Shown: piece after piece, positions 1 to 9,930 of the stretch
Layout: each line of letters starts with the position of its first letter
Numbering within the stretch: position 1 is the stretch's first letter
Origin: Listeria goaensis
Lineage (GTDB): Bacteria > Bacillota > Bacilli > Lactobacillales > Listeriaceae
Direction: 5' to 3'
Assembly: GCF_900186125.1 (NCBI RefSeq)
Contig: NZ_FYBQ01000003.1
Coordinates: forward strand, 124,001 to 188,000
Length of the DNA stretch: 64,000 nucleotides
Notes under the pieces: generated by a model
Seen by the model: the letters and a program-made list of their open reading frames with translations, nothing else
Database searches by the model: none
What the model was told of the DNA's origin: nothing
Program-made: the position numbers and the translations under genes

Positions 1-952
1 CATGCGTGTGACGCCAATTGATTCAGTCGGCATTTATGTGCCTGGTGGGACGGCGAGCTATCCTTCATCGGTTTTGATGAACGCGATTCCGGCAAAAGTC
101 GCTGGCGTTGAAAAAATTGTGATGGTGACCCCGCCTGATGTGGACTTAAATCCTGCCGTACTTGCCGCTGCGAAAATTGCGGGCGTTGACGAAGTGTTCA
201 CAATTGGCGGGGCCCAAGCTATTGCGGCGTTAGCGTACGGGACAGACTCCATTCCCCGCGTTGCCAAAATTGTTGGGCCGGGAAATATTTTTGTGGCAAC
301 AGCCAAGCGCGAAGTGTTCGGTCAAGTCGGCATCGATATGATTGCGGGACCTTCTGAGATTCTTATTTTAGCAGACGAAACGGCGAATCCAGCCTTTATT
401 GCGGCGGATTTGTTGTCACAGGCTGAACATGATGAACTTGCGCGCGTCACTTTGGTGACGACATCAAACGCGCTTATTCAAGCGACAGAAGACGAATTGT
501 TGCGGCAAGTTCAGTCACTTTCACGGAAAACAATTTGTGAGGTGGCGCTTCAGAACGGGCATTTCATTTTGGCGGAGAGCACGGCGGATATGTTCGCAAT
601 CGCGAATGAAATTGCACCCGAACATCTTGAAATCCAAATGGAAAACCCTCTGCTTTATTTACCGCAAATTAAAAATGCAGGTTCGATTTTCCTCGGTGCA
701 CATGCGACTGAACCGCTTGGCGATTATATCGCGGGACCAAACCACGTCATTCCAACGGCAGGCACAGCGAAGTTTTCCTCTCCGCTTGGCGTGGACGATT
801 TTACAAAACGCTCAAGTTTTATTTTATATTCAGAAAATGCGCTTAAAGATGCGGCCAGAGATGTAATAGAGCTCGCTGAATCAGAAGGCTTAACCGCACA
901 TGCACGCGCCATTCAAATTCGATTGGAGGAAAGGCAAGATGAGAACTTCTAA
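1..952 (+). CDS. hisD: Histidinol dehydrogenase, 5' part outside the window
   Basis: HisD carries out the last two steps of histidine synthesis, oxidising L-histidinol to L-histidine with two NAD+ in the cytoplasm. The readable frame starts at a Met (base 2) in the conserved stretch VGIYVPGG, which lies roughly 115 residues into full-length HisD, so about a quarter of the protein is upstream of the window. The zinc-site region SQAEHDE, the [14 protein letters not shown] block and a C-terminal His (TAHARA) are visible. The stop overlaps the start of hisB by 14 bases, so the two are one transcription unit. Family assignment is firm; only the true start is missing. Confidence 0.97.
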   Translation, partial: MRVTPIDSVGIYVPGGTASYPSSVLMNAIPAKVAGVEKIVMVTPPDVDLNPAVLAAAKIAGVDEVFTIGGAQAIAALAYGTDSIPRVAKIVGPGNIFVATAKREVFGQVGIDMIAGPSEILILADETANPAFIAADLLSQAEHDELARVTLVTTSNALIQATEDELLRQVQSLSRKTICEVALQNGHFILAESTADMFAIANEIAPEHLEIQMENPLLYLPQIKNAGSIFLGAHATEPLGDYIAGPNHVIPTAGTAKFSSPLGVDDFTKRSSFILYSENALKDAARDVIELAESEGLTAHARAIQIRLEERQDENF

Positions 953-1523
953 AATAAGCCGGGAAACTGGCGAAACAAAAATCACACTAGTACTTCAGCT
1001 TGATAAACAAAATGCTTCTGAGATTCAAACCGGGGTTGGTTTTTTAGATCACATGTTGACACTGTTCGCTAAACACGCGCGCCTCAGTCTTGTCTGTCTC
1101 GCAAAGGGAGATACGGAAGTCGATTTTCACCATACAACAGAAGATATTGGGATTGTGCTCGGGAAATGCCTTGCGGAAGCGCTCGGCGATAAGGCGCAAA
1201 TTAATCGTTACGGCAACGCTTTTGTCCCGATGGATGAAAGTCTCGGCCATTGTTCGCTCGATTTCTCAGGTCGGAGTTTTCTCGTTTTTGACGCCCCATT
1301 TGAACGCGATAAAGTTGGCGATTTCGACACGGAACTCGTACAAGAATTTTTCCAAGCGGTCGCATCAAACGCTAAGTTGACCCTGCACTTGCGCGTACTT
1401 TACGGGCAAAATACGCACCATAAAATCGAATCGCTATTTAAAGCTTTCGGGCGCGCCCTTTCTGAAGCAGTCACGATAAACCCTGAAATCGAAGGCGTGA
1501 ACTCCACGAAAGGAGTCCTGTAA
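939..1523 (+). CDS. hisB: Imidazoleglycerol-phosphate dehydratase
   Basis: Dehydrates imidazole glycerol phosphate to imidazole acetol phosphate in histidine synthesis. The paired metal-binding motifs HHTTED and HHKIE, typical of the duplicated HisB fold, are both present. The open frame extends back to base 900, but the ATG at 939 has GGAGGA at 925-930 and gives a normal 194-residue monofunctional enzyme beginning [12 protein letters not shown], so I choose that start. It overlaps the end of hisD by 14 bases and its stop is followed directly by the hisH ATG. There is no fused histidinol-phosphatase domain, unlike enteric HisB. Confidence 0.97.
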   Translation: MRTSKISRETGETKITLVLQLDKQNASEIQTGVGFLDHMLTLFAKHARLSLVCLAKGDTEVDFHHTTEDIGIVLGKCLAEALGDKAQINRYGNAFVPMDESLGHCSLDFSGRSFLVFDAPFERDKVGDFDTELVQEFFQAVASNAKLTLHLRVLYGQNTHHKIESLFKAFGRALSEAVTINPEIEGVNSTKGVL

Positions 1524-2153
1524 ATGATTGCCATTATTGACTACGATACTGGAAATACACGCAGTTTGAAAAAAGCACTCGATTTTGTGGGACTTTCTAG
1601 CCAACTTACGGCGGACCCGGCAGAAATACAGACGGCAGATGGCATTATCCTTCCCGGCGTGGGCGCCTTCCCCGATGCGATGGCCAAACTCGAAGAACGA
1701 AAACTTGTGACACCCATTTTAACGGCCGCAAAAAAAGGTACTCCCCTACTCGGAATTTGTCTTGGCATGCAGCTGTTGCTTGATTCAAGCGAGGAACACA
1801 CGCTGACGAAAGGGCTCGGCCTGATTCCCGGAACAGTCAAAAAAATCCCCGAAGAGGCTGGCTTCAAAGTGCCACATATGGGCTGGAATCAAATTGACGT
1901 GCAGCAAGAAAATCTTCTTACGGAAAATTTAAACGAACGTTATGTCTACTTTGTGCATTCTTATTTTGCAGAAACGGATTCGGCTTATATTTCTGCTGTA
2001 GCAAAACATAGTCTAGCTGTGCCGGCGCTCATTCAACGTGAAAATGTATACGGGGCGCAGTTTCACCCTGAAAAAAGTGATACGGTTGGTTTGGAAATTT
2101 TACGTGGCTTTAAGGAGGTTGTGCGATGCGTGTCTACCCAGCAATTGACATAA
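1524..2153 (+). CDS. hisH: Imidazole glycerol phosphate synthase, glutaminase subunit
   Basis: Class I glutamine amidotransferase of 209 residues that hydrolyses glutamine and channels ammonia to HisF. The nucleophile is Cys79 in GICLGMQ. The His and Glu of the triad lie in FHPEKS near residue 182. AGGAG at 1511-1515 precedes the ATG. The last 28 bases overlap hisA, whose ATG at 2126 lies inside this frame, so translation is probably coupled. It forms a heterodimer with the HisF encoded two genes downstream. Confidence 0.97.
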   Translation: MIAIIDYDTGNTRSLKKALDFVGLSSQLTADPAEIQTADGIILPGVGAFPDAMAKLEERKLVTPILTAAKKGTPLLGICLGMQLLLDSSEEHTLTKGLGLIPGTVKKIPEEAGFKVPHMGWNQIDVQQENLLTENLNERYVYFVHSYFAETDSAYISAVAKHSLAVPALIQRENVYGAQFHPEKSDTVGLEILRGFKEVVRCVSTQQLT

Positions 2154-2839
2154 AAAACGGCAAATGTGTGCGGCTGTATCAAGGCAATTTCGACAAGGAA
2201 ACGATTGTGAATCCAAATCCGGTGGCGCAAGCTCTGGCATTTCAAAAATCAGGCGCTTCGTATTTGCATATTGTGGATTTGGACGGCGCATTAAACGGCG
2301 AGCCCGCGAACCTCGCTTTAATCCAAGAAATGAGTGAACAAACGGGTTTACCGGTACAAGTTGGTGGCGGGATTCGTTCGATGCAGCAAGTGGCGGCGTA
2401 TCTCGAAAGTGGGATTGCACGGGTGATTATTGGCTCAAGTGCCGTCTCCTCGCCTGAATTTGTGCGCGAGGCGGTGACTAAGTACGGCGAGCGAATCGCG
2501 GTTGGAATTGATGCTAAAAACGGCTTTGTTGCAACTGATGGTTGGCTGAACACGAGTGATATTCGCTTCACTGACTTTGCGGTTCAAATGGAAAAACTTG
2601 GTGTTGCGACGCTGATTTTTACGGATATTGGGCGCGACGGAACGCTCGCTGGTCCGAATTTTGAACAGCTTGCGGCGCTACAAAACGCAGTTTCCTGCGC
2701 AATTATTGCTTCTGGTGGCGTGAAAAATCAAGCGGATTTAATCGCGCTTAAAAAGCAAAAACTAGCGGGCGCCATCGCTGGAAAAGCGCTATATAGCGAA
2801 AGCCTCACGATGAAAGAAATTTTGGAGGTGGAAAACTAA
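2126..2839 (+). CDS. hisA: ProFAR isomerase
   Basis: TIM-barrel isomerase of 237 residues that converts ProFAR to PRFAR by an Amadori rearrangement. The N-terminal catalytic Asp8 (PAIDIKNG) and the second catalytic Asp region ([14 protein letters not shown]) are present, as are the glycine-rich phosphate-binding loops VGGGIRS and IASGGVK. The ATG is preceded by GGAGG within the 3' end of hisH. The stop overlaps the hisF ATG (TAATG). Length and motifs fit monofunctional bacterial HisA; it is a paralogue of HisF from the same ancestral half-barrel. Confidence 0.97.
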   Translation: MRVYPAIDIKNGKCVRLYQGNFDKETIVNPNPVAQALAFQKSGASYLHIVDLDGALNGEPANLALIQEMSEQTGLPVQVGGGIRSMQQVAAYLESGIARVIIGSSAVSSPEFVREAVTKYGERIAVGIDAKNGFVATDGWLNTSDIRFTDFAVQMEKLGVATLIFTDIGRDGTLAGPNFEQLAALQNAVSCAIIASGGVKNQADLIALKKQKLAGAIAGKALYSESLTMKEILEVEN

Positions 2840-3594
2840 TGCTCACAAAACGCATCATTCCTTGTCTCGACGTAACAAATGGCCGTGTCGTCAAAGGCAT
2901 CAATTTTGTTGCCCTACAAGACGTTGGCGACCCCGTTGAAATCGCGAAAGCATACAACAAAGCCGGTGCCGACGAAATTGTGTTCCTCGATATAACAGCC
3001 ACAAATGAAGGGCGCAAAACGATGATCGATGTCGTCGAAAAAACAGCCGAACAAGTTTTCATTCCATTAACAGTTGGCGGCGGCATTCAAACGACCGCAG
3101 AAATGCAGGCGCTTCTAAAAGCTGGCGCAGATAAAATTTCATTAAATTCAGCGGCCATCAAACGCAAAGAGCTCATTTCAGAAGGAGCGAATAAATTCGG
3201 CACCCAGTGCATCGTCGTCGCAATCGATGCCAAGCGCGTAGAGGATTCGTGGCACGTTTTCACACACGGCGGCAGACATGATACAGGCCTCGATGCCGTT
3301 TTATGGGCAAAAAAAGCGGAAGCACTCGGGGCTGGCGAAATTTTACTCACAAGCATGGACGGCGACGGGACAAAAAACGGCTATGACATCGCCCTCACGA
3401 AAACGATTGCGCAGGCCGTCAAAATTCCTGTCATCGCCTCTGGTGGTTGCGGAAGCACCGCGCACATGGTCGATATTTTCACCCAAACAGAAGCAAGCGC
3501 CGCACTTGCCGCGAGCATTTTCCACTACGGCGAGCTTGATATTCAGGACGTGAAACAAACACTCAAAAAAAACGCAGTGGAGGTGCGCTTATGA
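2839..3594 (+). CDS. hisF: Imidazole glycerol phosphate synthase, cyclase subunit
   Basis: TIM-barrel cyclase of 251 residues that uses ammonia from HisH to turn PRFAR into imidazole glycerol phosphate and AICAR. The catalytic Asp11 ([10 protein letters not shown]) and the second Asp in VVAIDAKR near residue 130 are visible, with phosphate-binding loops VGGGIQ and ASGGCGS. It overlaps hisA by one base and hisI by four (ATGA), the usual tight packing of this operon. AICAR made here feeds purine synthesis. Confidence 0.97.
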   Translation: MLTKRIIPCLDVTNGRVVKGINFVALQDVGDPVEIAKAYNKAGADEIVFLDITATNEGRKTMIDVVEKTAEQVFIPLTVGGGIQTTAEMQALLKAGADKISLNSAAIKRKELISEGANKFGTQCIVVAIDAKRVEDSWHVFTHGGRHDTGLDAVLWAKKAEALGAGEILLTSMDGDGTKNGYDIALTKTIAQAVKIPVIASGGCGSTAHMVDIFTQTEASAALAASIFHYGELDIQDVKQTLKKNAVEVRL

Positions 3595-3911
3595 CAATCG
3601 ATTTTTCAAAAGGACTCGTTCCAGCCATTATCGTGGACGCCTCAGACGGCGAAGTTCTCATGCTCGCCTACATGAACGAAGAAAGCTACCAAAAAACGCT
3701 CGAAACCGGCTACACCTGGTTCTTTTCGAGAAAAAAACAAGCACTTTGGAATAAAGGAGCGACAAGCGGGCATGTGCAACGAGTCGCACAAATAACGGCC
3801 GACTGCGATTTAGACACCTTGCTTATTCGCGTCCACCAAACCGGGCCCGCCTGCCACTTAGGTTCGCGCTCTTGTTTCACAAATGAAATAAAGGATGTGT
3901 CGTCATGTTAG
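3591..3911 (+). CDS. hisI: Phosphoribosyl-AMP cyclohydrolase
   Basis: Zinc enzyme of 106 residues that opens the adenine ring of phosphoribosyl-AMP, the third step of histidine synthesis. The metal- and substrate-binding signature [17 protein letters not shown], the following PACH and a distal Cys (RSCF) are all present. In many bacteria this domain is fused to HisE; here hisI and hisE are separate genes overlapping by seven bases, as in other Listeria. It starts inside the hisF stop (ATGA). Confidence 0.96.
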   Translation: MTIDFSKGLVPAIIVDASDGEVLMLAYMNEESYQKTLETGYTWFFSRKKQALWNKGATSGHVQRVAQITADCDLDTLLIRVHQTGPACHLGSRSCFTNEIKDVSSC

Positions 3912-4216
3912 AAAAGCTATACGCTGAAATTGCGAGCCGAAAAACCGCGCCAAAAGAAGGCTCCTACACAACCTATTTGTTCGACCGCGGTTTAGACAAG
4001 ATTTTAAAAAAAGTTGGCGAAGAAGCAACCGAAGTCATTATTGCCGCCAAAAATGAAAAAGCCGAATTGATTAGCGAAACCGCCGATTTGACGTACCACC
4101 TACTCGTTTTGCTCGTGGAATCTGGCGTCACCCTTTCTGAAATCGAACAAAAACTCCTTGAACGCGAAGGTCGCCTCAGTAAAACGAGCGACCGTAAGGA
4201 AATCCAAGATTTGTGA
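3905..4216 (+). CDS. hisE: Phosphoribosyl-ATP pyrophosphatase
   Basis: MazG-like helical pyrophosphatase of 103 residues that hydrolyses phosphoribosyl-ATP to phosphoribosyl-AMP, the second pathway step. The conserved acidic helix [14 protein letters not shown] and the following [13 protein letters not shown] helix are characteristic. It is the last gene of the operon; a hairpin terminator lies about 210 bases downstream. Confidence 0.96.
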   Translation: MLEKLYAEIASRKTAPKEGSYTTYLFDRGLDKILKKVGEEATEVIIAAKNEKAELISETADLTYHLLVLLVESGVTLSEIEQKLLEREGRLSKTSDRKEIQDL

Positions 4217-4325
4217 CAAAATTGTAATGTTGCACCCGCAAATTGTAAGCCAATGAGCAGGATTAATTGCCACTATTCTTCTATACTTATTTTATCGGAG
4301 AAAGTTACTTTACCCAAAGAATAAC

Positions 4326-4408
4326 TTGTGACTTTCCTGAGACAAACGACTTTATGTCTATTCATTAAGTTTCCCAATTATCCCTTGATTTTGTCTCAGA
4401 AATCACAA
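4326..4408 (+). other. Long imperfect inverted repeat between hisE and gdhA
   Basis: Arms at 4326-4346 and 4390-4408 pair over about 19 bases (TTGTGA..TGAGACAAA with its complement, two single-base bulges) around a loop of 43 bases. The rest of the 4217-4657 gap is AT-rich with no gene that I recognise; a 74-codon frame across it is not credible. The hairpin lies in the trailer of the his mRNA just before the terminator. Its role is unknown. Confidence 0.5.
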
Positions 4409-4427
4409 CTCCAATTAACTCCCTGTT

Positions 4428-4460
4428 TTCCCATGCGTCCCCCCGCATGGGAATTTTTTT
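4428..4460 (+). terminator. Rho-independent terminator of the his operon
   Basis: A perfect 10-bp stem (4428-4437 with 4444-4453), a C-rich loop and seven T residues at 4454-4460. Confidence 0.9.
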
Positions 4461-4618
4461 GTGCGCCCAATCATACAATATTTTCTTTGTTATGCCTATA
4501 TATTTATTTTTTTCAGAAAATTTGTTTTTTTACTTGCCAGATATATTTTTAACATGGTAAACTTAACAACAAGAGTAATATAATTTCACATCCCACCAAA
4601 CATATGCGGAATAATTAA

Positions 4619-6034
<1,416 letters not shown>

Positions 6035-6043
6035 GAAAGAATC

Positions 6044-6084
6044 ACTTAAGCTCCTATGCTTTCAGTCAGCATAGGAGCTTAAGT
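6044..6084. other. Perfect 17-bp inverted repeat overlapping a promoter
   Basis: ACTTAAGCTCCTATGCT at 6044-6060 and its exact complement at 6068-6084, with a seven-base loop. No T-tract follows, so it is an atypical terminator for gdhA. Four bases after it begins an extended -10 promoter (TGC at 6088-6090, TATAAT at 6091-6096), so it covers the -35 region and could also act as an operator or an mRNA 3' stabiliser. Confidence 0.6.
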
Positions 6085-6087
6085 CTG

Positions 6088-6096
6088 TGCTATAAT
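6088..6096 (+). promoter_or_regulatory. Extended -10 promoter of the lactonase gene
   Basis: TGCTATAAT, a perfect extended -10 element, 40 bases upstream of the ATG at 6136. No recognisable -35 hexamer exists because the inverted repeat occupies that place. Confidence 0.6.
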
Positions 6097-6135
6097 AAAG
6101 CGTGAAATGACTTTTTAACAGGAGGAATCGAATTT

Positions 6136-7176
6136 ATGTCAAATAAAACCGCAACCGCATACATTGGTACATATACGAAAGTGGAAAGTAAAGGAATTTA
6201 TCGCCTTGTAATGGACCGCGAAACGGGCGAAGTTTTAGAAAATAAGCACGCGGGCACAATGGATAACCCAACTTATTTAAAAATTTCAGATGATGAAAAA
6301 TATTTGTATTCTGTAGCGAAAGACGGCGATAAAGGTGGCCTTGCTGCATTCAAAATTAATGAGGACGGCTCACTTGCTCTTTTAAATGAACAAGTAAAAA
6401 CTGGCAATCCTCCTTGTTATGTTGATGCATCGGCTGACAATTCAATTGTTGTTTCAGCGAACTATCACTTAGGAACCATTTTAAGTTATCCAACTGAAAA
6501 CGGCGCACTAGGCGCACCGATTTCTGAAATCGAGCATACCGGAAAAAGCGTACACGAACGCCAAGAAAAACCACATGCACACTTTGCTGGCTTTACGCCC
6601 GATCAAAAATTTGTCGTGACATGTGACCTTGGAACGGACTACGTGACGACGTATAGCGCGACGTCTGGCAAACTTGAAAAGGTGGCTGATTTGCTTCTCA
6701 CACCTGGAAGCGGACCACGAAACTTAGTTTTCCACCCAAATGCGAAGTACGTGTATATCATGACCGAGCTCACATCAGAAGTTGTTGTAGCAGAGTATAA
6801 CAGCACGAGCGGCGAGTTGACGGTCGTTCAAACGATTCCATCGCTTCCGGCTGATTTTACAGCTGAAAACAAAGGGAGTGCCATTCACATTTCAAACGAC
6901 GGACGCTTCCTCTATGTTTCCAACCGCGGTCAAGATGCGATTGTTTCTTTTGCGATTGATAAAACCGGACAATTGAGTTTGCTGGAAACGGTACCCGTTT
7001 TAGGTGTCGGACCGCGCGATTTTGACTTAGATAAAACTGGCGAAATCCTCGTTGCAACAAACGAAAACTCCAACAACGTTACTATTTTCAGCGTCAACAA
7101 AGAAACCGGCAAACTGACTTTACTCCAAAAAGATATCAAAGTTCCAGAACCAGTTTGCGTCAAATTCATGAAATAA
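6136..7176 (+). CDS. Lactonase family protein (6-phosphogluconolactonase type, beta-propeller)
   Basis: Cytoplasmic protein of 346 residues of the seven-bladed propeller lactonase family (YkgB/Pgl type), starting NKTATAYIGTYTK. Family landmarks are the N-terminal GTYT motif, PHAHFAGFTPD, GSGPRNLVFHP, NDGRFLYVSNRG and VGPRDFDLD. Members that have been studied hydrolyse 6-phosphogluconolactone in the pentose phosphate pathway, but related proteins act on other lactones, so the substrate is inferred. GGAGG at 6121-6125 precedes the ATG. It matches lmo0558 by position; the neighbouring Mg-transporter gene of L. monocytogenes is not present here. Confidence 0.88.
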   Translation: MSNKTATAYIGTYTKVESKGIYRLVMDRETGEVLENKHAGTMDNPTYLKISDDEKYLYSVAKDGDKGGLAAFKINEDGSLALLNEQVKTGNPPCYVDASADNSIVVSANYHLGTILSYPTENGALGAPISEIEHTGKSVHERQEKPHAHFAGFTPDQKFVVTCDLGTDYVTTYSATSGKLEKVADLLLTPGSGPRNLVFHPNAKYVYIMTELTSEVVVAEYNSTSGELTVVQTIPSLPADFTAENKGSAIHISNDGRFLYVSNRGQDAIVSFAIDKTGQLSLLETVPVLGVGPRDFDLDKTGEILVATNENSNNVTIFSVNKETGKLTLLQKDIKVPEPVCVKFMK

Positions 7177-7186
7177 GAAATATAAT

Positions 7187-7251
7187 AAAAAGCATAAATC
7201 CAGCAATAACGCCATTTCTAGAGATGGGTTTTACTGGGTTTATGCTTTTTT
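7187..7251. terminator. Bidirectional terminator between convergent genes
   Basis: AAAAAGCATAAA at 7187 pairs with TTTATGCTTTTT ending at 7251, with further pairing inside. The A- and T-runs serve both the lactonase gene and the convergent phosphatase gene. Confidence 0.8.
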
Positions 7252-7255
7252 CAAT

Positions 7256-7939
7256 TTATTTTTGTCCTGCTAAAATATAACTAGTGTCATTCACCGACTC
7301 CACGCGTATTTCTCCGTTTTCATACACCATTTTCGTAATGCTCGCGTTTTCAAGCATCGGGTTTACAAATTCCGGCGCCAAAATCGTCAAATAGGCGTTA
7401 ATCGTCATTCCGTGCGCCACCACCAAGACGTGCTTTTCGCTTTCGCCTTGTTCCTGCTCGATCATTTTGTCTAAAGCGCGCATGAGGCGCGCCTCCATAT
7501 CTGCCCAGCTTTCTGAAAGACCGGTTTCGTCAAGCTCACTCACAGCCTCAAGCACCAATTGGACCCCTTTTAAACCTAAATTTCGCATGCCTTCCTCTGG
7601 CGAAGCATAACCAAGATGTGCCATCACGGTGCTAAACATTTCCTCATTCGGCGAACCTTCAAATTTCCCAAAGCAAAATTCGCGCAAATCTTTTAGAATA
7701 TTTTTCTCCAGATGGGTCTGTCCACTTTCCACTAAAATAATATCCGCCGTTTCAATTGTCCGTCCACGGTCGCTCGTATAAACCGCATCAAACGAAATAT
7801 CTAAACCGCGACCTAAGTATTCTGCCACTTCCCGGCCTTCATTCGTCAGCGGCGAATCTGACCACCCTTGCACTTTTTCAAGTGTATTAAGCAACGTCTT
7901 ACCGTGCCTTGTCATATAAAAAGTTATTTTCGAATCCAA
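7256..7939 (-). CDS. Histidine phosphatase (phosphoglycerate mutase-like)
   Basis: Protein of 227 residues with the phosphohistidine motif TRHGKT near residue 10 and the second catalytic His in VVAHGMTIN near 180. This is the branch-1 histidine phosphatase family, often annotated as phosphoglycerate mutase; most such paralogues act on other phosphate esters, so the substrate is unknown. The start is probably TTG at 7939, with a GGGAGGGG ribosome site about 11 bases away; no ATG lies upstream of the RHG motif at a sensible distance. In L. monocytogenes the homologous gene directly follows dtpT; here the LXG island separates the two. Confidence 0.88.
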   Translation of the reverse strand: MDSKITFYMTRHGKTLLNTLEKVQGWSDSPLTNEGREVAEYLGRGLDISFDAVYTSDRGRTIETADIILVESGQTHLEKNILKDLREFCFGKFEGSPNEEMFSTVMAHLGYASPEEGMRNLGLKGVQLVLEAVSELDETGLSESWADMEARLMRALDKMIEQEQGESEKHVLVVAHGMTINAYLTILAPEFVNPMLENASITKMVYENGEIRVESVNDTSYILAGQK

Positions 7940-7980
7940 TTTTCTGTCGCCCCCTCCCTTTTATCTTAGCAAACTGACAC

Positions 7981-8040
7981 CAAAAAAGGAACCGTTTTCA
8001 GGCTCCCAAATTTGTTAATCAATACGGCATATGTATTTTT
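7981..8040. repeat. Left copy of a 60-bp direct repeat flanking the LXG island
   Basis: Matches 12824-12883 at 55 of 60 positions. It reproduces the last eight codons of dtpT, its stop and its terminator hairpin, but no dtpT coding sequence continues beyond it. It marks the left edge of the inserted island and probably still terminates minus-strand transcripts (GGAGCC/GGTTCC stem with T6). Confidence 0.8.
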
Positions 8041-8392
8041 ATTAAAAAATAAATATGTTCTTAGTCCAGCATACAGAGAAAGATTTAAATCTTCAAGTAA
8101 CTTGACATCCTAATCATCTTTATCCAGTTCCACAAATTGTTCCTTGAGTATTGCAAGTTGGAGTTTATTTGTTGAATCTCTGTATCATTTTACAACATAG
8201 TATATGGCTTTTAAGGATTCATTAAAACCTATCATTATTCACTTATATTTTCTGGCAATACTTATTAATACTAGAAAAGTATTTTCTAAAAATACAGTTA
8301 GTTTTTTTAACTATTGACAACTTGATTAGTGAGTTCACGCTTACTAATCAGGGCTTTACTATTCGACTCCAATCAGATAGTAGAGTACCTTT
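8041..8392. other. AT-rich decayed region at the island edge
   Basis: No intact gene. On the minus strand 8235 to 8110 reads as a coding-like 41-codon stretch (MIGFNESLKAIYYVVK, a TGA, then YRDSTNKLQLAILKEQFVEL to a stop), which looks like a remnant of an unidentified gene with one nonsense codon. From about 8290 begins the repeated hairpin element described separately. Confidence 0.3.
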
Positions 8393-8400
8393 TTATTTTT
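8290..8400 (+). repeat. Structured repeat element, copy 1
   Basis: Related to 35429-35557 and 36716-36836. It contains CTTGATTAGT pairing with ACTAATCAGG, then a second hairpin (TTTACTAT..ATAGTAGA) followed by CCTTTTTATTTTT, a plus-strand terminator. It abuts the 3' end of the kptA pseudogene, which is transcribed from the opposite strand. It may be a small RNA gene or a cassette-end repeat. Confidence 0.45.
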
Positions 8401-8948
8401 GTGTAAATACTTCTATAAATTCTGATGGAATAGTATCTGCTAACCAAACTTTTTCATTTCCCAAATAAAACTTTGTTCCTTTCGCTCTAGCATTTTCTGT
8501 ATTAATCACTAAAATAATCGGATTTTTCTCTTTTCCCTACTAAACTAGCTGTCTCTATATCTTCGGATAAATGAACATATTGTCGAGACATGGGAGATAA
8601 ACCACTCTTTTCAATTTCAGATAAAAGATTATGTGCAGTTCCATGATACAGAAATTTAGGAGGAATAGCTTCTTCTTTTACTATTTTCATTGGAACAGAG
8701 TGTCCATATAATGCTCGAATACTATCCTCTTTGATTTCATGCCTCTTTTTTTCTGATTTTTCAATCATTACTTTTAAATCATCAAATTCTACATTTTGCC
8801 ATTCGGTAGACTGATGTAATGCTTGTAATAATTGGTCAATTGGTACCCAACCATTTTTATCCAGTTCTAACTCATATTCCCATGGAGCATGACGTAATGC
8901 ATAAGAAACTTCTTTACTCAATTTTGTATAGTTTATTTTATTAGACAA
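8393..8948 (-). pseudogene. kptA: Frameshifted kptA (RNA 2'-phosphotransferase), copy 1
   Basis: KptA/Tpt1 enzymes remove an internal RNA 2'-phosphate using NAD+. The N-terminal three quarters are intact and show family landmarks: YALRHAP, the GWVPI turn, IRALYGHS, FLYHGT and YVHLS. Compared base by base with the intact copy at 35555-36115, five bases are missing near 8533-8540 just after EDIETASLVGKR, so the frame runs into a stop at 8502. The lost C-terminus (to 8393) is still readable in another frame. Start is TTG at 8948 with GGGAGGAAG upstream, overlapping the preceding immunity gene by eight bases. The activity is probably lost. Confidence 0.85.
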
Positions 8949-9300
8949 TTTCTTCCTCCCGATTATATTCAGTCATTGTTTTAACAGCAAATTCTACCCA
9001 CTCCCATAAATCCTCAAATTCGCCTCTTTGTTCAAAACCTTCCGTAGTGAAATCATGAATTAATTGAACTTTATTTTCTTTTCCAATCTCAAAACAAGCT
9101 ATATCATCATTATCATCTCTTCTTGCAAAGGGTATTAACTTTCTATTAGGATACCTTTCTTTCAAATCATAGTACCTTCTAGTTGCTTGACCTGACTCAA
9201 TTAAATACCACACATCAAAATCTACCAAGTTTAATTCAATTAATTTGTTATAGGCTTCAGGGTATATAAATACGTCTTCTTCAATATAAAATTTTTTCAT
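8941..9300 (-). CDS. Probable immunity protein (119 aa), copy 1
   Basis: Acidic 119-residue protein directly downstream of the orphan ParB-like toxin tip, the place where T7SS/LXG loci carry the cognate immunity gene. I infer that role from position; the fold looks SUKH-like (SMI1/KNR4) from the C-terminal QLIHDFTTEGFEQRGEF..WEW segment, but that is a weak call. The start MKKFYIEED at 9300 is chosen because it aligns end to end with copy 2 at 36108-36467; a further in-frame ATG at 9312 has no better ribosome site. The C-terminal halves of the two copies are almost identical while the N-terminal halves differ strongly. Confidence 0.7.
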   Translation of the reverse strand: MKKFYIEEDVFIYPEAYNKLIELNLVDFDVWYLIESGQATRRYYDLKERYPNRKLIPFARRDDNDDIACFEIGKENKVQLIHDFTTEGFEQRGEFEDLWEWVEFAVKTMTEYNREEEIV

Positions 9301-9319
9301 GACTATAAGCACATTCTTT

Positions 9320-9877
9320 CTATTTCATTTTTTCTAAATCAAACGACCCCATTGGATTGTTATTTCTAAAATCAGCTTTCTGTTTTCCAACTCGTAACTC
9401 TATAGCTTCTCCCCATGTTTTTGGAACGCCTTTTTTTGTCGTAAATCTATCGATTGTGGCTTGATCAGGTAAAGGTGTATCATAGCTTCTAACATTGGCT
9501 TGAACGTCTATTCCAACCTCTCTAGCTGCTGCAACTCTTGTGTTATCAAGAGTTGTCAAACTACCATCAGGCATTCTCACAACATCAATTGGGTCACCTT
9601 TCCAACCATTCGCTTTCATGCTAGCAATAATTTCATCTGAACCATTTACAGAAGTTTGACTGAACCTAATTTCCGAAGGGTTAGCATTTTCAATATTCTT
9701 TCCAAGTCCACTAGCTCCCTCATACGTCATACTCCCCCGAATCGCCGCAGTACTCAAGCCCAACCCCATCACCACATCCATCAGGCCACTTTCATTCAGC
9801 GTGCCTTTCACCGATTCCACATATGCTGATGCCCGAAGCGTGCCGCCAGCCATACCGGTGTATTTCGTGCCGTCCAT
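9320..9877 (-). CDS. Orphan LXG toxin tip with ParB-like C-terminal domain
   Basis: From MDGTKYTGMAGG at 9877 the first 52 residues repeat the pre-toxin segment of the complete LXG toxin next door; there is no N-terminal LXG secretion domain. The C-terminal 110 residues resemble a ParB/Srx-like domain (SMKANGWKGDPIDVV, a glycine turn, then LDNTRVAAAREVGI), a fold known among polymorphic toxins. The frame is open to 9970, but the extra residues are hydrophobic and derive from an inverted repeat, so they are probably not coding. With no secretion domain or clear promoter it is likely a silent cassette kept for recombination. Confidence 0.7.
   Translation of the reverse strand: MDGTKYTGMAGGTLRASAYVESVKGTLNESGLMDVVMGLGLSTAAIRGSMTYEGASGLGKNIENANPSEIRFSQTSVNGSDEIIASMKANGWKGDPIDVVRMPDGSLTTLDNTRVAAAREVGIDVQANVRSYDTPLPDQATIDRFTTKKGVPKTWGEAIELRVGKQKADFRNNNPMGSFDLEKMK
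9721..9877 (-). repeat. 157-bp direct repeat (pre-toxin segment), copy in orphan tip
   Basis: Identical at 146 of 157 positions to 11015-11171 in the full-length LXG toxin gene, in the same orientation. It ends exactly at the ATG-GAC codons, where homology starts abruptly. Suited to homologous exchange of toxin tips. Confidence 0.9.
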
Positions 9878-9930
9878 GATAAAGAAGTGGAAAAAAGAGA
9901 ATAATGTCTCTTCTAATCCGTAAAACATTA

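Noticed and set aside
900-938. Longer hisB start at base 900
   Set aside because: It lies inside hisD, covers the GGAGGA ribosome site, and adds residues absent from HisB proteins.
4328-4552. 74-codon frame between hisE and gdhA
   Set aside because: It runs through a long inverted repeat and a strong terminator and has no ribosome site; the composition is not coding-like.
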